From contig JAFEII010000014.1 of the NCBI GenBank assembly GCA_017495165.1, forward strand, positions 1 to 64,000: a stretch of DNA of 64,000 nt, given 5' to 3'. This DNA is from Hydromonas sp. GTDB taxonomy: Bacteria; Pseudomonadota; Gammaproteobacteria; Burkholderiales; Burkholderiaceae. The position numbers were made by a program, and so were the translations under genes. The notes beneath the pieces are model-generated. The model was given only the letters and a program-made list of their open reading frames with translations. It had not been told where the DNA came from and made no database searches. Below, piece by piece: positions 36,197 through 43,974 of this stretch (position 1 is its first letter; each line of letters opens with the position of its first letter).

Positions 36197-37237
36197 TTAA
36201 AGTGGCAAGCCATCATCAGACGCGACGCGAATGATGAGTTTGCCAAAATTTTTGCCCTCGAGCAAACCGGTCAATGCGGCTGGCGCGGCTTCTAGGCCGT
36301 CCACCACATCTTCTTTGGCGATGATTTTGCCGTCCGCCAGCCACGCGCTCATGGCGCTAAAAAACTCAGGGTAGCGGTGGGCGTAATCGTCAAAAATAAT
36401 AAAACCTTTCATGGTGATGCGCTGCGTGAGCATGGTGCGCATCAATAAGCCCATGCGGTCGGGGCCTGCGGGCAGTTCGGTGGCGTTATAGGCCGAAACC
36501 AAACCACATAAAGGCACGCGCGCATTGGTGTTGAGCAAAGGCAAAACCGCATCAAACACCGCGCCGCCGACATTTTCATAATACACATCGATGCCTTGGG
36601 GGCAAGCGGCAGCCAAAAGTTCATTCAGCGCCGCGTCTTTGTGGTCAATACACGCATCAAAGCCCAACACATCCACCGCATACGCGCATTTGTCCGCGCC
36701 GCCTGCAATGCCCACCACGCGGCAGCCCTGCAATTTGGCGATTTGCCCGACCATCGCGCCCACCGCGCCCGTGGCCGCAGCCACCACCACGGTTTCGCCC
36801 GCTTGCGGTTTGCCAATATCAAGTAAACCCATGTACGCGGTAAAACCCGTCATGCCCAAAACGCCCAATGCGTGCGAGGGATGCGGCGGGTTGGCGCCCA
36901 GCGCTGTCAAACCTGCGCCGTTGGAGACGGCAAAGTCTTGCCAACCGTGGTAGCTCAACACCCAATCGCCCACGGCATACGCAGGGTTTTTAGAGGCGAC
37001 CACCCGCGCCACGCAGCCGCCATCCATGACAGCATTCAGCGCCACAGGTTCGGCGTAGGATTTGGCTGAGCTGATGCGCCCGCGCATATACGGGTCGAGC
37101 GACAAATAAATGGTTTGCAGTAAAATTTCGCCCTCGTTGATGGCGGGGATGCTGGCGCGCTCCAAGCGGAAAGTATTTGCATCGGGCGCGCCGTTCGGGC
37201 GCTCGTTTAACAGCCAGCGGCGGTTGATTTGGTTCAT
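36197..37237 (-). CDS. NADP-dependent MDR oxidoreductase (CurA/leukotriene-B4 dehydrogenase type)
   Basis: 346 residues of the zinc-independent medium-chain reductase family acting on alpha,beta-unsaturated ketones or aldehydes. It shows the D-P-Y-M-R-G-R motif (about 48) typical of this subgroup, and a Rossmann nucleotide site around A-A-T-G-A-V-G-A (about 155). The Y-Y-E-N-V-G-G stretch near 221 is typical of the subgroup. The start codon overlaps the stop of the TetR gene (TGATG), so translation is coupled. Together with the OYE reductase downstream it suggests reduction of reactive enals or quinones. Confidence 0.9.
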   Translation of the reverse strand: MNQINRRWLLNERPNGAPDANTFRLERASIPAINEGEILLQTIYLSLDPYMRGRISSAKSYAEPVALNAVMDGGCVARVVASKNPAYAVGDWVLSYHGWQDFAVSNGAGLTALGANPPHPSHALGVLGMTGFTAYMGLLDIGKPQAGETVVVAAATGAVGAMVGQIAKLQGCRVVGIAGGADKCAYAVDVLGFDACIDHKDAALNELLAAACPQGIDVYYENVGGAVFDAVLPLLNTNARVPLCGLVSAYNATELPAGPDRMGLLMRTMLTQRITMKGFIIFDDYAHRYPEFFSAMSAWLADGKIIAKEDVVDGLEAAPAALTGLLEGKNFGKLIIRVASDDGLPL

Positions 37238-37845
37238 CAGGTTTCCTTGTGGTGGTTGATGTTTAAAAGTTGTTCGGTCATTTTTTTTGCGGCATCAAGC
37301 GCGGTGTGATTGCGCCTGATTTTGGTGAGCAATGATGCGCCCAGCCATAATTCGTACAAAATCAAACCCAATTGTGCGGGCGGTAATTGTGGGCGCATCG
37401 AGCCATCTTCTACGCCTGCGTCAATGATGTAGGTATAGCGATTTAAAATCTGGTCAGTACCCGTATGCAGCGCTTGGCGCATGCCTTCGGACAAGTCGGC
37501 CACTTCGGCCGTGAGTTTGACGGTGAGGCATTGATTGCCCGTACCACTGGCGCATTGGTGTTGCGCCCATCCTTGCCAGTGCAGCATAAACCGCGCAGCG
37601 GCGGTGATGTCTGTGCGCGCAAACAGTGCGTCAATGTGATTGTAATAAACGCCAAAATAATGCGCAATCAAGGCTTCACCAAACTGTTCTTTGGATTTGA
37701 AATAGTGATAAAACGAGCCTTTTGACACACTGGCGCGGCTTAAAATCTCCGAAAGCCCTAAGGCGGCAAAGCCTTTGGCGGCAATGAGCTCATAGCCGAT
37801 GCTCAGTAAATGCGCTTGGGTGGAATGGGGTGCGTTGTTTGTCAT
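37237..37845 (-). CDS. TetR-family repressor of the reductase operon (NemR-like)
   Basis: 202 residues from ATG at 37843-37845; the longer open frame upstream would run through the promoter. The N-terminal helix-turn-helix (about 25-50) reads G-L-S-E-I-L, S-K-G-S-F-Y-H-Y-F and K-S-K-E, the TetR hallmark. Two Cys in A-Q-H-Q-C and G-N-Q-C-L lie in the ligand domain. In E. coli NemR, Cys residues in this domain sense electrophiles and hypochlorite; the same may apply here by analogy. It is the first gene of the operon and a palindrome just upstream is its probable operator. Confidence 0.88.
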   Translation of the reverse strand: MTNNAPHSTQAHLLSIGYELIAAKGFAALGLSEILSRASVSKGSFYHYFKSKEQFGEALIAHYFGVYYNHIDALFARTDITAAARFMLHWQGWAQHQCASGTGNQCLTVKLTAEVADLSEGMRQALHTGTDQILNRYTYIIDAGVEDGSMRPQLPPAQLGLILYELWLGASLLTKIRRNHTALDAAKKMTEQLLNINHHKET

Positions 37846-37852
37846 GGGCGGC

Positions 37853-37858
37853 ACTATA
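37853..37858 (-). promoter_or_regulatory. -10 hexamer (TATAGT) of the TetR operon
   Basis: On the minus strand TATAGT lies eight bases before the TetR start; the palindromic operator covers the position where the -35 element should be. Confidence 0.45.
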
Positions 37859-37867
37859 ACACAAAAA

Positions 37868-37884
37868 CAGACTGGTCGGTCTAG
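37868..37884. promoter_or_regulatory. Probable TetR/NemR-type operator
   Basis: Minus strand TAGACCGACCAGTCTG, an inverted repeat with AGAC/GTCT ends, about 25 nt upstream of the TetR start and overlapping the expected -35. It closely resembles operators known for NemR-type repressors. Confidence 0.7.
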
Positions 37885-38044
37885 CGGGATTTTGGATAAA
37901 ATATCCAGAAGCGTTCTGCCAGAATCATGCAATCCGTGTAAAATTCGCGCTGCCTCAAACGCGGTGCTGTGTGGATTGTGTTTTTATGTGCTGTGAATTT
38001 ATTTGCAGCGTTTGCTTGGTAAGTATTTGTGAAAGAGTCGGTTT

Positions 38045-38680
38045 ATGAGTCGCACATCCAATCGTTACGCAGCGCTGGCTGGTGTGGGGGCGCTGGCGCT
38101 GCTGGTTTATGGTGGCTGTGCCTTGATGCACAAACAGGCGGCTACCAAACCAGTCACTGCGGCGCAATCGGCGTCAACTTCGTCTAAAATTGCGCAACAG
38201 CCTGCATCTTTGGCAAGCCTGAAGCCAAAATCGAATAAAAAGCTCCCCGCCAATGCAAAAGTTGACAGAGTTTTGGTCGAAAAATCTGCGCGCACCATGT
38301 CGGTGTACCAACAGGGTGTTTTACTCAAGCAATACACGGTGAGCTTGGGCTTTACGCCCAAAGGGCACAAGCAAGTTGAGGGCGATGGCAAAACCCCCGA
38401 GGGGATTTATCAGCTTGATTGGCGCAACCCCAACAGCATTGCGTATTTGTCGTTTCACATCAATTACCCCAACGCAAAAGACCGCGCACATGCCGCAGCG
38501 CTTGGTGTTTCACCGGGTGGCGAGATCATGGTGCACGGGCTTTATAATGCTTGGAAAGACATGAACCCTGCGCGGATTAAAGCGGATTGGACCAATGGCT
38601 GCGTGGCGGTGAGCAATGCGGATATGGATGAATTGTGGCGCGCTGTGCCCGATGGCACCACCATTGAAATTCGGCCATGA
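38045..38680 (+). CDS. L,D-transpeptidase catalytic (YkuD) domain protein, YafK-like
   Basis: 211 residues. The N-terminus has a hydrophobic segment and V-Y-G-G-C, a plausible lipobox, so it may be a lipoprotein. After a Ser/Ala/Lys-rich linker the YkuD domain starts at D-R-V-L-V-E-K-S (about 78), with G-D-G-K-T-P-E-G (about 115), the H-G of M-V-H-G (about 163) and the catalytic Cys in T-N-G-C-V-A (about 186). Family members cross-link peptidoglycan or cut lipoprotein from it; the opening resembles E. coli YafK (DpaA). It lies alone, 75 bp before grpE. Confidence 0.85.
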   Translation: MSRTSNRYAALAGVGALALLVYGGCALMHKQAATKPVTAAQSASTSSKIAQQPASLASLKPKSNKKLPANAKVDRVLVEKSARTMSVYQQGVLLKQYTVSLGFTPKGHKQVEGDGKTPEGIYQLDWRNPNSIAYLSFHINYPNAKDRAHAAALGVSPGGEIMVHGLYNAWKDMNPARIKADWTNGCVAVSNADMDELWRAVPDGTTIEIRP

Positions 38681-38695
38681 TTTTTTAGAAATTGA

Positions 38696-38724
38696 CTTGA
38701 AAACGCAGCGCCTAGCCCCATTTA
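38696..38724 (+). promoter_or_regulatory. Sigma-32 heat-shock promoter of grpE
   Basis: CTTGAAA (38696-38702), a 13-nt spacer and CCCCATTTA (38716-38724) match the sigma-32 consensus at almost every position, about 33 nt before the grpE start. Confidence 0.8.
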
Positions 38725-38756
38725 CAGTGAATGTTTAACCTTAGTGAAAGTATAAA

Positions 38757-39308
38757 ATGAGCACAGAGCATCAAAAAGACCCAGAAGCCGCAGAAAACCA
38801 GTTTGACGCGCCCGCAAATGATGCAGTTGACGCGGCGGCTGCCGATTTGGCCGAGCTTGAACCGCTAGAACCCGTTGCGGCGTTGGAAGAAGAAGTTGGT
38901 CAACTCAAAGACCAATTGTTGCGCTTGAATGCAGAAATGCAAAATGTGCGCCGCCGTGCCGCCGATGACGTGAGCAAAGCGCATAAATTCTCAATCGAAA
39001 AATTTGCCGCAGAAATGTTGCCTGTGCAAGAGAGCCTAGAAAAGGCGCTTCAAGACACAAGCACTGATTTTGACACGCTGCGCGCCGGCGTTGAGCTCAC
39101 CCAAAAACAATTAACCAGCGCGCTCGAGAAAAGCGGTGTGTTGGAAGTGAACCCAAAAGGTGAAAAATTTGACCCACACCTGCATCAAGCGATTACGATG
39201 ATTGCCGTACCCGGCCAAGAAGCAGGCACGGTGGTTGACGTGCTCCAAAAAGGCTATAAAATCGCAGACCGCGTGCTGCGCCCAGCCTTGGTTGTGGTGT
39301 CGCAATAA
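38757..39308 (+). CDS. grpE: Nucleotide exchange factor GrpE
   Basis: Releases ADP from DnaK in the heat-shock chaperone cycle. The 183 residues have an acidic Ala-rich N-terminus, a long coiled coil (about 40-95, [14 protein letters not shown]) and a C-terminal beta domain with the family motif G[19 protein letters not shown]. dnaK and dnaJ are not adjacent, so grpE stands alone behind its own heat-shock promoter. Confidence 0.95.
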   Translation: MSTEHQKDPEAAENQFDAPANDAVDAAAADLAELEPLEPVAALEEEVGQLKDQLLRLNAEMQNVRRRAADDVSKAHKFSIEKFAAEMLPVQESLEKALQDTSTDFDTLRAGVELTQKQLTSALEKSGVLEVNPKGEKFDPHLHQAITMIAVPGQEAGTVVDVLQKGYKIADRVLRPALVVVSQ

Positions 39309-39362
39309 GCCTTAAGTTGAAGCACCAAAAAGTAGGTTTTTAGTTGGTTGTGCGAAGGCATT

Positions 39363-39392
39363 AAAGGTATTAAAGGCATTAAAGGCATTAAA
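39363..39392 (+). repeat. 10-bp tandem repeat (AAAGGYATTA type)
   Basis: Three consecutive units of about TTAAAGGCAT with one variant, directly before the MITE-like element. Confidence 0.65.
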
Positions 39393-39398
39393 TTAAAG

Positions 39399-39552
39399 GA
39401 AACCTCTAAAAATTCAAAGCGCGGTCATTCCCGCGTAGGCGGGAATCCAGACCAAATGCGAAGCATTTGAGCGGTATTTCATTTCGGGAATGGCGGCGCT
39501 TGGTGGCTAAATACTACAAAAACCAGCAATGGTTTGGATTTTTAGAAACCCC
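39399..39552. mobile_element. MITE-like element of about 154 bp
   Basis: Ends are imperfect inverted repeats sharing TCTAAAAAT (39405-39413 and its complement near 39539-39546). Inside lie two palindromes, ATTCCCGCGTAGGCGGGAAT and AAATGCGAAGCATTTG, and no reading frame. The right end reaches the stop codon of mobA. No target-site duplication is clear, so the mobile nature is inferred. Confidence 0.5.
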
Positions 39553-40082
39553 TAAAGCAAATCTTCGCGCCGATTGACATTGGTCAAAGCGCGTTGATGC
39601 GGTTCTGGCAGCGCGATGACATTGACAGCGAGCGTTGTCAGCAAGTCTTTGATAGATGCCCCTTGCGGCGAATGCATTGTTTGCATGCGCCGTTTGACGT
39701 TTGTGGTTGGATGCAACAGCAACGGAATTGGATGGGACTCAAAACAAGCCGCGTCGCAGTCCTCGGATTGCAAAAGCAATTGCAAAGCGGCAGGGGTTAA
39801 ATACGGCAAATCAACCGGAATAAACAACAGCGCGGCAGCGGGGTAATCGTTTTGCAGCTCAAGCCACGTATGCACAATGGCCGCCGCAGGGCCTTGATGC
39901 GCAATCGGGTCACGTATCGCGTGCGCGCCGTTACGCCCGCTGATAAAAACCTGCTGACAACCTGCATCAATTAAGGTTTGTTGGCTGCGCGCCAGCCACG
40001 TCTGGCCACAAGGGTGGCGGATTTCGGCTTTGTCATGCCCCATGCGCGATGAGCGGCCGCCCGCCAAAACCACGCCAATCAT
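39552..40082 (-). CDS. mobA: Molybdenum cofactor guanylyltransferase
   Basis: Attaches GMP to molybdopterin to form the MGD cofactor of bacterial molybdoenzymes. The 176 residues carry L-A-G-G-R-S-S-R-M-G-x-D-K at the N-terminus (nucleotide site) and I-P-V-D-L-P-Y-L near 88. It is slightly shorter than the usual 190. The stop codon lies within the end of a MITE-like repeat, so the last residues may have been altered by insertion. It overlaps the exporter gene upstream by four bases (ATGA). Confidence 0.9.
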   Translation of the reverse strand: MIGVVLAGGRSSRMGHDKAEIRHPCGQTWLARSQQTLIDAGCQQVFISGRNGAHAIRDPIAHQGPAAAIVHTWLELQNDYPAAALLFIPVDLPYLTPAALQLLLQSEDCDAACFESHPIPLLLHPTTNVKRRMQTMHSPQGASIKDLLTTLAVNVIALPEPHQRALTNVNRREDLL

Positions 40083-40831
40083 GCAATGAGCACCAATTTA
40101 CTGGCCGAAATCAGCATCACCGCGCTCAACAGCCGCAGCAAAACCTTACCAGAGAATATATCAGAGGACAAACGCGCACCAAGCGCGCCGCCCAGAATTA
40201 CCACAACCACAAACCAGCCCAAATGTTCGGGCAAACTGCCCATGGCGGTTGAAATCCCCCCCAAACCTGAGAGCGAATTAAATAAAATAAAAGGTGCGCT
40301 TAACGCAGCCGTCTCGCGCATGCCATACGCACAAAGCAGCACCAGCAACGGACTCAAAAAAATCCCACCGCCCGTGCCCGTCATGCCAGACAAAACCCCA
40401 ATCCCAGCCCCAATCAGCACAGCGACAAACCAATTGATTTTGCGCGGCGCTTGCACAAGTACCGTTTGGTTTTGTAAGGTTTTGTGAAACAGCAAGCCCG
40501 CTGAAACCATCATCAAAACCGCCAGAAGCTGGAAATACAACGCATCGGAGAGTTTAAACTGCGCCCCAAAAAAAGCCGCAGGGATTGAACCGCACAGCAA
40601 AGGCAACAACATGCGCCAATCAAGCCGCTTGTGGCGAAACAAATGCAAGGTCATCATCAGCGACACCGCCACATTGAGCAGCAATGCGGTAGGGCGCATC
40701 ACGCTGGGCGGCACGCTCAATAAAACCATCACCGCCAAATACCCAGACGCGCCCGCATGCCCAACCGTGGCGTATAAAACGGCAATGCAAAAAAACGCGG
40801 CGCAAAGTAGGGAAATGGTGGTGTAAGACAT
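40079..40831 (-). CDS. TauE/SafE (TSUP) family membrane transporter
   Basis: 250 residues with about eight membrane segments and the two TSUP-type half repeats; G-M-T-G-T-G-G-G-I-F near 155 is a typical loop motif. Family members export sulfite, sulfonates or related anions; substrate cannot be read here. The gene precedes mobA with a 4-bp overlap, so a link to molybdoenzyme metabolism, for example sulfite oxidation, is possible but inferred. It diverges from addB. Confidence 0.88.
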   Translation of the reverse strand: MSYTTISLLCAAFFCIAVLYATVGHAGASGYLAVMVLLSVPPSVMRPTALLLNVAVSLMMTLHLFRHKRLDWRMLLPLLCGSIPAAFFGAQFKLSDALYFQLLAVLMMVSAGLLFHKTLQNQTVLVQAPRKINWFVAVLIGAGIGVLSGMTGTGGGIFLSPLLVLLCAYGMRETAALSAPFILFNSLSGLGGISTAMGSLPEHLGWFVVVVILGGALGARLSSDIFSGKVLLRLLSAVMLISASKLVLIA

Positions 40832-41034
40832 GGTTTTGAGTGGTGAAATGGGATGCGAAATTATAATGAGCTGGGCGCGGCTTGGGTGGATTTATTGCGC
40901 GGCAAAAGAAGTAGACGCATTTTTTGATGGGGTATCAAAATTTTTATTAAAAACCATCCAAATAAATATGGTGGGTTTGTTTGGTCAAATGCGATGTGGG
41001 GCGTAAAATACGGCGGGTCAAAATATGGGGGTGC

Positions 41035-43974
41035 ATGAGGATGAATAACGATTTCAACAATGATTTAAACAGTCATTTGAACGGTCATTTAAACAACGAT
41101 TTAAGCAACGACTTTTTGGAAGCGCCGTGGTGCTTGAGCCGTTGTGTGTTTGATGATGATTTTTGGCCACAGGTGGTGGCGGGGATGGCGGCTCAGGCCG
41201 CGCCGCTGCATGAGCAAATCATCATTGTGCCAGATGGTTCGATGTATGTGCCGTTTGCGCGGGCGCTGGCTGCGCATGCGCGGGCAGGTCAAACGGCGTG
41301 TGGGATGCCGCGCATGATGACGTTGCTTGATTGGGCCAAGTCGCGTGGCGCGAGTGATTGGGATGGGTTGCATGTGACGCGCAGCATTGATTGGATGGCG
41401 CAGCTGAAAGAGGCGAGCCAGTTGGCGCAGTGGCTGGCGGGTTCTCGTGAGGCGGATGTGTTTGATTTGGCGCAAAACATGGTGGCGTTGTCCGATGAGT
41501 TGAGTTTGCATTTTTTGGCGGGGCAGGCGATTGGGGTGGGCGAGGCGGCGCTCAAGCGGGTGGTTGATGAGGTGTATCAGGCGCAAGCGGGTGTGTTGGC
41601 GCAGCAGGAGTTGGCCATTTTGTTGCAATGTTGGGCGGCGGATGTGCAGCAACAAACGCCGGTGGTGCGGTATTTGCAGGTGTTGGCGAATATGGTTGAG
41701 GCGCCGCCTGCCCGTTGTGTGACGGTGGTGCGCAACCGTGCTTGGACGGCGCATGAGGCGTGGTTTTGGGCGCAATACGCACGCGGTGCGCAGGTGAATT
41801 TGATTGATGTGGTTCAGGTGCGGGCGGTGCATGCGGTTGAGCCTTTGCACGCTGCTTGGGCTGTGGCGCAAAGCCGTGTGTTGGCTGGGGCTGGGGCTGC
41901 ACCTGCGCAAGGCTCGGTGCAAATTTATGGGGCGGCTAATTTAGAGGATGAGGCGCAAGCGGTGGTGCGCCAAGTGCTTGATTGGCGTGCGCAAGGCTTG
42001 CGCAAAATTGCGTTGGTGGCGCTTGATCGGACGGTGAGCCGACGGGTTTGGGCGCTGCTTGGGCGCTGCGGCGTGGCGCTGCGCGATGACACGGGCTGGC
42101 TGCTCTCGACCGCACGCGGTGCGAGCAGCTGGCAGCAAGGTTTTGAGCTGTGGGCGGATGATGTGTCTGCCCATTTGTTGCTCGATTGGTTGGCGCATCC
42201 GCTGGTGTTGGCTGATGTGACGGGCGAGTTAAAAGAGAATGTGGTGCGCTATGTGCGCGCGCTGAGTGCGCGCAGCAAAAGGGTGTTGCGCCGCTGGACG
42301 GATTGGCAAGCGGCGGCGCAGCGGTTTGAGCCTGCCGATGATTTGGCGCAACGCGAGGCGGTGCATGCGTTGGCGCTGGCGTTGTTTGAACGTGCGATTG
42401 GGTATGAAAAGCGCTTTGCCAAAGCGCTGCCGATGGCGCAATGGGTGGCGCTGGTGTTGGCTTGGGCGGATGATTTTGGCATGACTGGCGCGTGGCGCAA
42501 TGACGCGGCGGGGCTGGTTTGGCTGGATTTGCTCGAAAAATGGCGCGGGGTGGCGAGCGATGTGCCGTTGCGTTTTGCGGCGTTTATGCGGGTGCAACAA
42601 AGCGAGGTGGAGGGCGCGACGTTTCGGCCGCACGATGTGAGCGATGAGGTGTTGCTGTTGCCGCTGGGCAGTACGCGGATGCGTGATTTTGAGGCGGTGT
42701 GGCTGATGGGCGCAACGCAAGGCAATTTGCCCAGTACAGCGCGCAATAAGGGGTTTTTAAACACGGCGGCGCGGCTGGGTTTGGGTTTGCCGACGTTTAT
42801 GGACAACCATGCGCAGGCGCAGCGTGATTTGATTGATTTGTTTGCGCGCACGCCGCAGCTGTGCGCCAGTTATTGCGTGAGCGCGGATGATGGCGCGCCG
42901 CAAGCCTTGTCGACGTGGCTGATGCAGTGGCAGCGTGCTGCGGGGGCGCGGATTCAAACGATTGCGTTGCCTGCGCAGGCGGTTGCGCCAGAAGTGGCGG
43001 CGCAAAGCGGCGCGGTGGCGACGGGGTTGTTGCCCACGGCGTTGAGCGCGACGGATTTATCGAGTTTGCTTGAGTGTCCGTATCAGTTTTATAGCCGCAA
43101 AATTTTGGGTTTGCAGCAGTTGGATGCGCCGTCTGATGCAGTGAGTCCAGCGGACAAAGGCAATTTGTGGCACAACGTGTTGGTGGATTTTCATCAATTG
43201 CGTGGGCTGCGCGAGGACACGGGTGCGCAGTCTGACCACGATGATTTGGTGACGTGTTTGCGCCAAAAACTCACGCCGCTGGCATTGAAAAATGCGCGGT
43301 ATTGGCTGACGCTGGAGGCGTTTTTGGGCTATGCGCCCAGTTATGTGACGTGGTGGCGCGCGCGCGAGGCGCAAGGCTGGCGTTTGTTTAAAAACGAAAC
43401 CAAGGCGGAAATTAACCAGCCCATTGTGCTTGAGGGCGCAGCGGCGCTGCCGTTGAATTGGAATGGGCGGATTGATCAAATTGATGTGCGCGAACACACC
43501 GACCCGCATTCGGGCGAGCGCACGCGTGAATATGCGGTGATGGATTACAAAACGGGCGCGTTGGGTAAGTTTCAAAAAGCGATTAAAAACGGCGAGGAAG
43601 TGCAACTGGCTTTTTATCTTAATTTGTTCTCAGGTGAGATTTTTACCCACGCGATTCAGGCGGGTTATGTGGGCGTGAGTGACAAACCTGTGACGGATCT
43701 CAAAGCTGAAAAGCCGCATCAAGGCGCCAATTCGTATCCGCAAGCGTGGCTAAACGCGTCGCAAACCAGTCATGATGCGAGCGCGTTACAGGGCGCGGCG
43801 CGTCTGCTCAAAGAGCAGGTTTCAAACAGTTTTATTGACATGCACAATGGCTTGCCGCTGATGGCGATGGGCGAGCTGACCGCGTGCCAATACTGCCAAG
43901 TGCGCGGCTTGTGCCGCAAAGGTTATACCCAAACGCCGAGCAACCATCATTCTCAAAAAGGGACACATTCATGA
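41035..43974 (+). CDS. addB: AddB-type PD-(D/E)XK exonuclease/helicase-like subunit
   Basis: Partner of AddA in double-strand break processing. The 979 residues start at ATG 41035 with GGGGG upstream; an open frame back to 40981 lacks support. After an odd Asn-rich N-terminus of tetrapeptide repeats comes a degenerate helicase region. The C-terminal nuclease domain has R-I-D-Q-I-D (about 812) and D-Y-K-T-G-A (about 837). Cys in L-E-C-P-Y-Q-F-Y (about 680) and C-Q-Y-C-Q-V-R-G-L-C (about 952-961) match the iron-sulfur staple of AddB. Its stop overlaps the addA start (ATGA). Confidence 0.88.
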   Translation: MRMNNDFNNDLNSHLNGHLNNDLSNDFLEAPWCLSRCVFDDDFWPQVVAGMAAQAAPLHEQIIIVPDGSMYVPFARALAAHARAGQTACGMPRMMTLLDWAKSRGASDWDGLHVTRSIDWMAQLKEASQLAQWLAGSREADVFDLAQNMVALSDELSLHFLAGQAIGVGEAALKRVVDEVYQAQAGVLAQQELAILLQCWAADVQQQTPVVRYLQVLANMVEAPPARCVTVVRNRAWTAHEAWFWAQYARGAQVNLIDVVQVRAVHAVEPLHAAWAVAQSRVLAGAGAAPAQGSVQIYGAANLEDEAQAVVRQVLDWRAQGLRKIALVALDRTVSRRVWALLGRCGVALRDDTGWLLSTARGASSWQQGFELWADDVSAHLLLDWLAHPLVLADVTGELKENVVRYVRALSARSKRVLRRWTDWQAAAQRFEPADDLAQREAVHALALALFERAIGYEKRFAKALPMAQWVALVLAWADDFGMTGAWRNDAAGLVWLDLLEKWRGVASDVPLRFAAFMRVQQSEVEGATFRPHDVSDEVLLLPLGSTRMRDFEAVWLMGATQGNLPSTARNKGFLNTAARLGLGLPTFMDNHAQAQRDLIDLFARTPQLCASYCVSADDGAPQALSTWLMQWQRAAGARIQTIALPAQAVAPEVAAQSGAVATGLLPTALSATDLSSLLECPYQFYSRKILGLQQLDAPSDAVSPADKGNLWHNVLVDFHQLRGLREDTGAQSDHDDLVTCLRQKLTPLALKNARYWLTLEAFLGYAPSYVTWWRAREAQGWRLFKNETKAEINQPIVLEGAAALPLNWNGRIDQIDVREHTDPHSGERTREYAVMDYKTGALGKFQKAIKNGEEVQLAFYLNLFSGEIFTHAIQAGYVGVSDKPVTDLKAEKPHQGANSYPQAWLNASQTSHDASALQGAARLLKEQVSNSFIDMHNGLPLMAMGELTACQYCQVRGLCRKGYTQTPSNHHSQKGTHS
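41041..41112 (+). repeat. 12-bp in-frame tandem repeat at the addB 5' end
   Basis: Diverged units of the type AACAACGATTTA encode N-N-D-L, N-S-H-L, N-G-H-L, N-N-D-L in a row. No such repeat belongs to the AddB fold. Confidence 0.65.

Noticed and set aside
41101-41922. Long antisense open frames inside addB, hrpA, addA and other genes
   Set aside because: They are Arg/His-rich translations typical of the antisense strand of biased codons and lack start signals or homology.
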